Positions 1 through 5,412 of a stretch of DNA of 5,412 bases are shown in pieces. Origin of the DNA: Acidimicrobiaceae bacterium (GTDB lineage: Bacteria > Actinomycetota > Acidimicrobiia > Acidimicrobiales > Ilumatobacteraceae); NCBI GenBank assembly GCA_003455715.1, contig DMQJ01000317.1, positions 5,991 through 11,402 of the forward strand, read 5' to 3'. Each line of letters starts with the position of its first letter. Within the stretch, counting starts at the first letter, position 1. Under the pieces are notes generated by a model that saw nothing but the letters and a program-made list of their open reading frames with translations, searched no databases and was not told the origin of the DNA. Position numbers and translations under genes: made by a program.

Positions 1-1
1 C

Positions 2-340
2 CTCCCGCCGGTCGGCCCGATTCGACCGATCGACATCCGCCGCGCCGTGCTGTCGGTGTTCTTCCTCCACGACGGTGGCCCGCTCACCGTGGCCGAGGTC
101 GTGGCGGCGACGAAGCGGCTCGCCGGGCTCGACCTCGCGGTCCTCCCCGGCGTGCCGCCGCATCGGCGAGTGAGTGACATCCTCCGCCATCAGGTACGTT
201 CGGGTCGGGCTGAGGTGGTGGCCCGTGGCACCTACGTTCTGCAGGTCGCAGCGTTCTCCACCTCTACTCGCTGGCGATGCCTGCACTGGCAGCGGGTGAC
301 CGACGTTCGGAGTCGCCTGCTGTCACCGCCGCTACCGTGA
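2..340 (+). CDS. Partial small winged-helix-like protein, 3' end only
   Basis: This reading frame is already open at the window edge and runs to a TGA at 338-340, so the true start probably lies upstream. The first in-frame start candidate inside the window, GTG at 47, has no Shine-Dalgarno sequence before it and would cut into a helix-like segment (IDIRRAVLSVFF). The visible part has a helical region followed by VSDILRHQVRSG and then AEVVARGTYVL (about 170-241). That pattern resembles a recognition helix followed by a beta wing, as in winged helix-turn-helix proteins. A conserved-looking tail, STRWRCLHW, follows. It may bind DNA, but no specific family or target can be named. It sits 6 bases upstream of dus in the same frame, so the two are probably co-transcribed. 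The last 15 or so residues look less constrained. That it is a real gene is moderately supported; its function is inference. Confidence 0.55.
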   Translation, partial: LPPVGPIRPIDIRRAVLSVFFLHDGGPLTVAEVVAATKRLAGLDLAVLPGVPPHRRVSDILRHQVRSGRAEVVARGTYVLQVAAFSTSTRWRCLHWQRVTDVRSRLLSPPLP

Positions 341-346
341 CTGCTC

Positions 347-1474
347 GTGCAGTTGCAGCTCGGATCGTTCGCCCTCGTGGCTCCGGTGGTGCTCGCCCCG
401 ATGGCGGGGGTCACCAACGCGCCGTTCCGGGCGATGTGTCGCGAGTTCGCCCCCGGCCTGGTGTACGTCAACGAGATGGTGATGGCGGCAGCCGTGCTGA
501 ACCGCAACCCGAAGACCGAGCGGATGATGACGTTCGGACCCGACGAGCAGCCGCGCAGCCTGCAGTTGTACGGCAGCGACCCGCGCATGGTGGGCGAGGC
601 CGCTCGCCTGTTGTGCGCCGAGGGGCGGGTGGACCACCTCGACATGAACTTCGGCTGCCCAGCCGCCAAGGTCACCCGCAAGGGTGGCGGTGCTGCGGTG
701 CCGGCCAAGCCCAACCTGCTGCGGGCCATCGTGCGCAACGTGGTCGCCGCGGCCACGCCCTACGGGGTGCCCGTCACCATCAAGTTCCGTATGGGCTTGT
801 TCCCCGGCCTGCTCACCCACGTGCAGACCGGTCGCATCGCCGCCGAGGAAGGGGTCGCGGCCATCGCCCTGCACGCCCGCACCGCCGAACAGCACTATGC
901 GGGCACCGCTCACTGGGACGCCATCGCGGAGCTGAAAGCTGCAGTGCCCGAGATTCCGGTGCTCGGCAACGGCGACATCTGGGAGGCCGCCGACGCGGTA
1001 CGAATGATGCGCGAGACGGGCTGTGATGGCGTGGTGATCGGTCGCGGTTGCCTCGGTCGGCCGTGGCTGTTCCGCGATCTCATCGATGCCATCAACGGTC
1101 GGCCGGTGCAGGCCGCGCCAACGGTGGGTGAGGTCGCGCTCATCATGCGCCGCCACGCCGGGCTGCTGGCCGCGCACCTCGGCGAGAACTTGGCCATGCG
1201 CGACTTCCGCAAGCACACGTCGTGGTACTTCACCGGTTACCCGGTGGGTGGCGAGACGCGCCGCCGATTCGCCATGGTGAGCACGCTCGCCGAACTCGAC
1301 GACCTCATCGCCACCCTCGACCCCGACGTCACCCTCATCGCTGGCGGCGAACGAATTCGTCGGGGGCACACCAACGGCCCCATCCGCGTGGCCCTGCCCG
1401 ACGGCTATCTCGATCGACTCGACGACATGACCATCCCCGACGACGAGGCCGAGATGGCGGTGAGCGGCGGATGA
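347..1474 (+). CDS. dus: tRNA-dihydrouridine synthase, DusB family
   Basis: A flavoenzyme of 375 residues that uses FMN and NADPH to reduce specific uridines in the tRNA D-loop to dihydrouridine in the cytoplasm. All hallmark motifs of the TIM-barrel Dus fold are in order: APMAG (17-21) at the FMN site, the NFGCP segment with the catalytic cysteine at residue 104, the following KVTRKGGGAA, KFRMG (146-150), HART (176-179), GNGDI (207-211) and GRGCLGRPWLF (232-242). The C-terminal helical tRNA-binding region carries the family-like RKHTSWYFTGYPVGG (288-302). Length is normal for actinobacterial DusB. The GTG at 347 is chosen because an in-frame stop lies at 338-340 and the protein then begins the usual 15-20 residues before APMAG; TTG at 353 is a weaker alternative. 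No clear Shine-Dalgarno is visible, so initiation may rely on coupling to the upstream gene. Which uridines it modifies cannot be read from sequence. Confidence 0.96.
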   Translation: MQLQLGSFALVAPVVLAPMAGVTNAPFRAMCREFAPGLVYVNEMVMAAAVLNRNPKTERMMTFGPDEQPRSLQLYGSDPRMVGEAARLLCAEGRVDHLDMNFGCPAAKVTRKGGGAAVPAKPNLLRAIVRNVVAAATPYGVPVTIKFRMGLFPGLLTHVQTGRIAAEEGVAAIALHARTAEQHYAGTAHWDAIAELKAAVPEIPVLGNGDIWEAADAVRMMRETGCDGVVIGRGCLGRPWLFRDLIDAINGRPVQAAPTVGEVALIMRRHAGLLAAHLGENLAMRDFRKHTSWYFTGYPVGGETRRRFAMVSTLAELDDLIATLDPDVTLIAGGERIRRGHTNGPIRVALPDGYLDRLDDMTIPDDEAEMAVSGG

Positions 1475-2061
1475 GTGGCGCCGCACGCGTCGTGCTCGCC
1501 TCCAGTTCACCGCGGCGCCGCGAACTGCTCGAGCGCCTCGGCCTCACCTTCCGCATCGCCAGCCCCGACATCGACGAGACACCACTGCCGGGCGAGTCTC
1601 CGATCGCGTACGTCACCCGCTTGGCGGTGGAGAAGGCCCATGCGGTGGCAGCGGCCGACGACGAGTTGGTGATTGCCGCCGACACCACGGTGGAGGCCGA
1701 CGGGCTGATCCTTGCGAAACCCAACGAGGCCGCCGATGCCCACGCCGCGGCCGTGGCGATGCTGCGCCGACTGTCAGGACGCACGCACGCCACCCATACC
1801 GGTGTGGCGGTGCGACTCGGCGATCGCACCGAGCACGAGGTGGTCACCACCGAGGTCACCTTCGTCACCCTCTCCGACGCCGACATCGAGTGGTACATCG
1901 CCACCGGCGAACCGCTCGACAAGGCCGGTGCCTACGCCGTGCAAGGAGCCGGAGGTGTGTTCGTCGAACGCATCGACGGCAGCGTGAGCAACGTGGTGGG
2001 TCTGCCGTTGCACACCGTGGCCCGCCTTGCTGCCGGGCTCGGCGTGTCGCTCACCCGTTGA
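1471..2061 (+). CDS. maf: Maf family nucleoside triphosphate pyrophosphatase
   Basis: A 196-residue cytoplasmic enzyme that hydrolyses nucleoside triphosphates to the monophosphate and pyrophosphate, a house-cleaning role that has also been linked to septum formation. Visible motifs are SSSPRRRELL (11-20) near the N-terminus, AADTTV (69-74) with the likely catalytic aspartate at 71, KP (83-84), the THTGVAV strand (109-115), TGEPLDKAGAYAVQG (145-159) and the closing SVSNVVGLPL (171-180). The SPRR, ADT and QG signatures resemble the YhdE-type subfamily (dTTP and UTP as preferred substrates) more than the YceF-type. The ATG at 1471 overlaps the dus stop as ATGA, a classic sign of translational coupling. 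A longer reading from 1222 would only read dus out of frame. The 3' end overlaps the convergent membrane-protein gene by 11 bases. Length is typical and all key residues are present. Confidence 0.95.
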   Translation: MSGAARVVLASSSPRRRELLERLGLTFRIASPDIDETPLPGESPIAYVTRLAVEKAHAVAAADDELVIAADTTVEADGLILAKPNEAADAHAAAVAMLRRLSGRTHATHTGVAVRLGDRTEHEVVTTEVTFVTLSDADIEWYIATGEPLDKAGAYAVQGAGGVFVERIDGSVSNVVGLPLHTVARLAAGLGVSLTR

Positions 2062-3160
2062 AGTCGAAGCCCTCGTCGTCGCGGGTGTTGGCCAACACCT
2101 CACGCCACTCATCGTCGGTCGCTTCACGCACCGACTCGGCCAACGCCAGCCCGTCTGCTTCCGAGCCGGTGCCTGCCAGCATCACCAGTCTCCCGCCCTC
2201 CAACCATGCCACCACGGTGAGCTCATCGGAGAACTGGTCGGTGGTGTTGACACCTACCAGCGCTGGCTCGCCGTGCACCTTCGCCGAGGCGTTGATGCCG
2301 GCGACGAATTGCACCAGAGCGAGTGCGTCGTCGCTGGCGATGTCTGACGCCAGGCACCATCGCTCAGGGGCGTCGTAGCAGACAGTGGGCCCGGGCCCCC
2401 ACGGCACGTCGGCCACGGCAAACAGCAGGTCGAGGACCGCTCGGTAGTCGCTGAACGAGCCGATCGGCTCCATCCCCTCCACCACGCGCCGGTCGGTGAC
2501 GATGGTGACGTCGCCGTCGATGCGCACTGCTTCGGCGAACGCCAGCACCTCGTCGTCGCTGAGACCGACCGCACCGACCGAGTAGATCAGTCCGTCGATC
2601 GGACCGAAGTCGACGACGGTGAGCGCACCCGTGCGCTCGATGGTGCCCGCCACGCCTCGCACGGTGATCGCCGCGGCGGTGTCGGTGCTCTCGGGATCGG
2701 AGTCGCCATCGTCGACCATCGCGAACGCCGCTACCCAACGGCCGAACTCGGCAGCTTCCTCCTCGCTCATTGGGAGCCGGGCACCCGGCTCGGCGAAGAA
2801 GTAGCCCACCGGGTCGTCGCGATTCTCGAAGAACGTGTTGTCGGTGTTGTCGCGGTAGCGAACGGAACCGGGCGCATCGGCGATGACCAGCCGATCGGAG
2901 AGGGTGACGTCGCCCCCGGAACTGTCGAACGAGAGGGGACCGTCGTTCTGCCACGGCGCCCACACGAGGACGCCGGCCACCAGCGTGCCGAGGGTCGCCA
3001 GAACGGCGGCGCCGATGAGCCACCTTCGTCGTGGCCGCGCCGTCGCAGCATCGCCGACGTCATCGGGTTCGGAGGACGGAGTTGTGGAACCGAAGGCGTC
3101 GAAGTCGGGTTCGATCAACTCGATCTCATCCGGGTCGATCGGGCCCCACTCGTCGCGCAC
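2051..3160 (-). CDS. Single-pass membrane protein of unknown function, shorter paralogue
   Basis: I do not recognise this 369-residue protein as a named family. Its N-terminal tail (1-41) is acidic and contains ELIE (14-17). RPRRR (42-46) precedes one hydrophobic helix (about 47-67), so the positive-inside rule puts the tail in the cytoplasm and residues 68-369 outside. The outer part has two related segments (about 179-213 and 315-356), each a strand pair followed by a helix ending in AEAVR or AESVR; the second continues to W352 and L356. The only two cysteines, C261 and C269, lie outside and close together, and could form a disulfide. The start is GTG at 3160, with GGGAG ten bases upstream. 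It follows the larger paralogue by 33 bases and converges on maf. The layout loosely recalls anti-sigma or DUF4367-like membrane proteins, but there is no zinc-binding anti-sigma motif, so no function is assigned. Confidence 0.85.
   Translation of the reverse strand: MRDEWGPIDPDEIELIEPDFDAFGSTTPSSEPDDVGDAATARPRRRWLIGAAVLATLGTLVAGVLVWAPWQNDGPLSFDSSGGDVTLSDRLVIADAPGSVRYRDNTDNTFFENRDDPVGYFFAEPGARLPMSEEEAAEFGRWVAAFAMVDDGDSDPESTDTAAAITVRGVAGTIERTGALTVVDFGPIDGLIYSVGAVGLSDDEVLAFAEAVRIDGDVTIVTDRRVVEGMEPIGSFSDYRAVLDLLFAVADVPWGPGPTVCYDAPERWCLASDIASDDALALVQFVAGINASAKVHGEPALVGVNTTDQFSDELTVVAWLEGGRLVMLAGTGSEADGLALAESVREATDDEWREVLANTRDDEGFDFNG
2084..2099. repeat. Perfect 16-bp palindrome at the maf/membrane-protein convergence
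   Basis: GGTGTTGGCCAACACC is perfectly self-complementary and could fold as a 6-bp stem with a GGCC loop in either transcript. It lies 22 bases beyond the maf stop and inside the last codons of the leftward gene (residues 354-359). It lacks a T-tract on either side. It may help end both convergent transcripts, or it may be chance in GC-rich coding DNA. Confidence 0.35.
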
Positions 3161-3170
3161 GGGACCGAGT

Positions 3171-3175
3171 CTCCC
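3171..3175 (-). promoter_or_regulatory. Ribosome binding site for the shorter membrane protein
   Basis: On the minus strand this reads GGGAG, ten bases before the GTG at 3160. It supports GTG as the start. Its first two bases belong to the 3' arm of a small intercistronic hairpin (3174-3189), so access to it may depend on RNA folding. Confidence 0.55.
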
Positions 3176-3189
3176 ACGGTGTTCCGTGG
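3174..3189 (-). other. Intercistronic hairpin between the two membrane-protein genes
   Basis: CCACGG and CCGTGG form a perfect 6-bp stem with a 4-base loop. In the leftward transcript the stem begins five bases after the TAG of the upstream gene and ends inside the Shine-Dalgarno of the next. There is no T-tract after it, so it is not a convincing intrinsic terminator. A role in RNA stability or translational tuning is inference. Confidence 0.4.
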
Positions 3190-3193
3190 TCGG

Positions 3194-4648
3194 CTATTCG
3201 GCCGCGGCGACCGGTCCGAACGCTTCGGTGCGCACCACTGCCACCGTGAACGGGGCGTTATCGAACGGACGCACGAAGGTGAGTTCGTGTACCACCCCGT
3301 CGCCGTCGACCACACGTGTCACCCGCGGCGCCGATGTGTCGGGTGCGGCGACGAACACGAAGGTGGCTCCCGGCACAACCACCACGTCGAGGGCTACGGC
3401 GGTCGACGCCAAGGCCAACTCTTGCGGAGCGGGCACCGAGGCCGACCGGGACGGGTCGCCGGGAAGGTCCCACCACCACAGGTACTCGTCGCGGCCCGCC
3501 CGCACCGCTGACTGAACGCCGGCACGCCACGGCCCCCCGCTGGGTGCCAACCCGCTGGCGGTGACGACGTAGTCGCCCAGCCGGTAGTCGGGGCGCGAAC
3601 CGTAGAGCAGGGCCCGCCACTGCTGTGCGTCGGCCACCCGCACCTGGTCGACGATGGCGCGCAGATCGGCGGAGGGAATGGCGGTCGACAGCAGCGTGGC
3701 GATGCGGCCTTCGTGCTCCCAGGTGACGTAGAACTCGCCGGAGGTCACCAAGCGCCCAGACGTGGTCTCGCCGCGTTCGAGCTGGACGGAGAGCGCGGTA
3801 CGACCGGCGGAGCCGTCGGCGAACTCACCTTCGCCGACCCGCAGCACCACCTCGCCCCCCGAGGGCGTGAGGTAGCGCATCGCGCTGCGGCCCTCACCGA
3901 ACAGTTCGTCGTACACGCTGGCGCCGCGAACGATGGGTCGGCCCGCCCCGGTTTCTGTCGCCACCTGCGACACCGAGTCGGGCCCGCTCGCAGGGTCGAG
4001 GGCGCTCACCACGGCTGCCAGGTCGGCGTCGCGGAATCCGAATGCGTGCAGCATCGCCCACCGTTCGCCCTCCTGTCGGGAGGCGACGGAGATCTGTTCG
4101 CCGTCCACCCTGGCTCTCGACAGGTCGGCGACCTCGACCGGGTCGCGACCAACGGCCGCCACCAAGCGGCGTTCCCCGCCCACCACGGCATGGGTGCGTT
4201 GGCCGGTGCCGGTTTCCACCAGCATCCACCGCCTCCCGTTGCCGGTAGCCCACAGCCGCACCTCCTGGCCTGCAGGCGCTGGGCTGAGGATGTCGGCGCT
4301 GTACAGGCGCAAGCCGACCGCCGTTGGGTCGGCGATGAACTGACGGTTGGCGAGCGCCGGGTCGACGGGTGACAGCAGCGGTCGTGTGGTGCTGGGAGCC
4401 GCGGTGGTAGCGGGTTCCTCCGGCCGGTCGGCGCGGCGTCCACCGTCGTCGGTGATGATGGCCACGGTGATCGCCGCCGTCAGCATGGCCGCTACCGCCG
4501 CAAGGGCCACCCCGGTGGCCCGACCCGGTGCAGGTGGTGGGAGCTGATCGTGCCCGTCGTCGGCCCACTTCTCCGGGGACGGTTCCACGGAGGGGTCGAA
4601 CACTTCGATCAGCTCGCTCCCCTCGTTCGGTCGGCGGCGTGGTCCCAT
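3194..4648 (-). CDS. Single-pass membrane protein of unknown function, larger paralogue
   Basis: An unrecognised 484-residue protein with the same plan as its downstream neighbour. A cytoplasmic tail (1-43) carries ELIE at 12-15 and is proline-rich near its end. One Ala/Val-rich transmembrane helix follows (about 44-66), then a Thr/Pro/Ala-rich low-complexity linker (about 74-98). The rest is probably extracytoplasmic. A module of about 40 residues occurs around 182-217 and again around 304-348 (starting YVTW, with EGRIATLL, SADL, QVR and QQWRALL). The C-terminal 135 residues or so, including a YLWWWDLPG stretch (389-397), have no counterpart in the shorter paralogue. I see no cysteine. Arginines lie on both sides of the helix, so the inside-tail orientation rests partly on similarity to the neighbour. 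The ATG at 4648 has only a weak GGGCAG upstream. The gene is divergent from groES and likely heads a two-gene operon. Confidence 0.85.
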   Translation of the reverse strand: MGPRRRPNEGSELIEVFDPSVEPSPEKWADDGHDQLPPPAPGRATGVALAAVAAMLTAAITVAIITDDGGRRADRPEEPATTAAPSTTRPLLSPVDPALANRQFIADPTAVGLRLYSADILSPAPAGQEVRLWATGNGRRWMLVETGTGQRTHAVVGGERRLVAAVGRDPVEVADLSRARVDGEQISVASRQEGERWAMLHAFGFRDADLAAVVSALDPASGPDSVSQVATETGAGRPIVRGASVYDELFGEGRSAMRYLTPSGGEVVLRVGEGEFADGSAGRTALSVQLERGETTSGRLVTSGEFYVTWEHEGRIATLLSTAIPSADLRAIVDQVRVADAQQWRALLYGSRPDYRLGDYVVTASGLAPSGGPWRAGVQSAVRAGRDEYLWWWDLPGDPSRSASVPAPQELALASTAVALDVVVVPGATFVFVAAPDTSAPRVTRVVDGDGVVHELTFVRPFDNAPFTVAVVRTEAFGPVAAAE

Positions 4649-4694
4649 GACTGCCCAGTGTGTCAGCCCGTCGACTGCCCGTCGCCCCGAGTCG

Positions 4695-4721
4695 TTAGCA
4701 CTCTCGGCTCCCGGTTGCTAA
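4695..4721. promoter_or_regulatory. CIRCE operator 1 (HrcA site), right arm degenerate
   Basis: The left arm TTAGCACTC is a perfect CIRCE half. After a 9-base spacer the right arm reads GGTTGCTAA, which matches GAGTGCTAA at seven of nine positions. CIRCE is the binding site of the heat-shock repressor HrcA. This copy lies upstream of the predicted groES promoter core, its right end overlaps the proposed -35, and it begins 46 bases before the ATG of the divergent membrane-protein gene. It could therefore act on either or both directions. Identity as CIRCE-like is well supported; function of this degenerate copy is less certain. Confidence 0.75.
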
Positions 4722-4744
4722 CAGCGCCCTGCGTCGCGTAACCT
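4715..4744 (+). promoter_or_regulatory. Candidate groES-groEL promoter
   Basis: TTGCTA (4715-4720) as -35 and TAACCT (4739-4744) as -10 are separated by 18 bases, consistent with a housekeeping-type sigma factor. Transcription would then start near 4751, inside CIRCE operator 2, leaving a leader of about 75 bases before groES. The -35 match is four of six and the -10 is modest, so this is a prediction from position and the CIRCE layout. Confidence 0.45.
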
Positions 4745-4770
4745 TGGCACTCAACCGGGCCGAGTGCTAA
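4744..4770. promoter_or_regulatory. CIRCE operator 2 (HrcA site) for groES-groEL
   Basis: TTGGCACTC, a 9-base spacer and GAGTGCTAA form a near-perfect CIRCE element. The only deviation is G for A at the third base, which still allows a G-U pair in RNA. It lies just after a plausible -10 (4739-4744) and probably spans the transcription start, the usual place for HrcA to block groESL transcription. With operator 1 it forms a tandem, 49 bases apart start to start. Confidence 0.9.
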
Positions 4771-4813
4771 TCGCCGGCCTGTTCATCATCAACCCACGAG
4801 TGCTCTTGCCAAC

Positions 4814-4818
4814 GGAGG
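4814..4818 (+). promoter_or_regulatory. Ribosome binding site of groES
   Basis: A strong GGAGG lies eight bases before the ATG at 4827. It fixes the groES start and rules out the longer in-frame reading from GTG at 4764, which would begin inside the CIRCE right arm. Confidence 0.9.
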
Positions 4819-4826
4819 CCGCACCC

Positions 4827-5120
4827 ATGAACCTCAAGCCCCTCGATGACCGCATCGTCGTCAAGCCCAACGAGGCCGAGCAGACCACTGCTTCGGGCCT
4901 GGTGATCCCCGACACTGCCAAGGAGAAGCCGCAGCAGGGCGAAGTGCTCGCCGTCGGCCCCGGCCGCTGGAGCGACGACAAGGGCGCCCACAGCCCGCTC
5001 GACGTGAAGGTCGGCGACACCGTGCTGTACAGCAAGTACGGCGGCACCGAAGTCACCGTGGAGGGCAAGGATCTGCTCATCCTCACCAGCCGCGACGTGC
5101 TCGCGATCGTGCAGAAGTGA
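4827..5120 (+). CDS. groES: Co-chaperonin GroES (Hsp10)
   Basis: A 97-residue co-chaperonin whose heptameric ring caps the GroEL cylinder, closing the cytoplasmic folding chamber in an ATP-dependent cycle. Length is typical. The protein opens with the family signature [12 protein letters not shown] (3-14). The mobile loop (about 16-36) contains the hydrophobic tripeptide LVI (25-27) in SGLVIPDTA, which contacts the GroEL apical domain. The roof-hairpin region follows (about 45-58), then [15 protein letters not shown] (62-76) and the closing [14 protein letters not shown] (82-95). The start is set by a strong GGAGG. It is the first gene of groES-groEL, 14 bases ahead of groEL, and sits under two CIRCE elements, so repression by HrcA and induction by heat or misfolded protein are expected. 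Nothing in it is unusual. Confidence 0.98.
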   Translation: MNLKPLDDRIVVKPNEAEQTTASGLVIPDTAKEKPQQGEVLAVGPGRWSDDKGAHSPLDVKVGDTVLYSKYGGTEVTVEGKDLLILTSRDVLAIVQK

Positions 5121-5128
5121 GCCGCTGA

Positions 5129-5412
<284 letters not shown>

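Noticed and set aside
277..1026. A 249-codon plus-strand frame overlapping the first gene and dus
   Set aside because: It is Arg/Ala/Gly-rich and out of frame with dus over nearly its whole length, as expected for a shadow of GC-rich coding sequence.
1222..1470. N-terminal extension of maf from an upstream start at 1222
   Set aside because: The extension reads the dus coding region out of frame and is Arg/Pro-rich. The ATG at 1471 gives a Maf protein of normal length beginning just before its first motif.
332..1510. A 392-codon antisense open frame across dus
   Set aside because: The dus protein has every family motif on the plus strand. The antisense frame gives a His/Gly/Val-rich product with no recognisable domain, a usual by-product of high-GC coding DNA.
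2387..2398. GGGCCCGGGCCC palindrome
   Set aside because: It lies mid-gene where the codons spell a Trp-Gly-Pro-Gly-Pro run, so GC-rich codon choice explains it. No flanking structure supports a regulatory role.
2051..4648. Anti-sigma factor assignment for the membrane pair
   Set aside because: The single-pass layout fits, but neither cytoplasmic tail has a HxxxCxxC zinc motif or a recognisable sigma-binding helix bundle, and no sigma gene is adjacent.
4649..4721. A specific promoter for the leftward membrane-protein genes
   Set aside because: Reading the minus strand, the best -10-like strings (GCTAAC, TTAGCA) are parts of the CIRCE arms and lack a convincing -35 partner, so no promoter is called, although one must exist nearby.
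4764..4826. N-terminal extension of groES from GTG at 4764
   Set aside because: It starts within the CIRCE right arm and lacks a ribosome site. The ATG at 4827 has GGAGG eight bases upstream and gives the standard GroES N-terminus.

Overview
The window looks like an ordinary chromosomal stretch from a high-GC actinobacterium. Strong G/C bias at third codon positions, GTG starts, a groES-groEL pair under CIRCE operators and the actinobacterial flavour of the DusB protein all point there. The first partial gene and the gene neighbourhood recall the Acidimicrobiia (Ilumatobacter-like organisms), but that is an impression from memory and not a computed placement.

Layout. Bases 1-2061 read rightward: the tail of a small winged-helix-like protein, then a tRNA-dihydrouridine synthase (DusB family), then a Maf nucleotide pyrophosphatase. 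They are packed head to tail, with a 6-base gap and then an ATGA stop/start overlap, so they are probably one transcript with coupled translation. Bases 2051-4648 read leftward: two single-pass membrane proteins of unknown function with 33 bases between them. The second of these converges on maf, and the two coding regions overlap by 11 bases. Bases 4649-4826 form a 178-base divergent control region with two CIRCE-type inverted repeats and a plausible groES promoter. From 4827 to the end lie groES (complete) and groEL (first 92 codons only).

How the parts fit. dus and maf are housekeeping functions in tRNA modification and nucleotide-pool sanitation. groES-groEL is the heat-shock chaperonin operon, very probably repressed by HrcA through CIRCE. 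The membrane pair is the only uncharacterised part. The two proteins look like diverged paralogues: each has a short acidic cytoplasmic tail with an ELIE motif at nearly the same position, one transmembrane helix, and an extracytoplasmic part with a recurring module of roughly 40 residues. Because they are transcribed away from groES, and the upstream CIRCE lies nearer their start than the groES start, shared heat-shock control is possible.

I found no CRISPR array, tRNA or rRNA gene, insertion sequence, phage gene or defence system. Nothing here supports a dramatic new system; the membrane pair and its position beside a double CIRCE are the parts worth following up.
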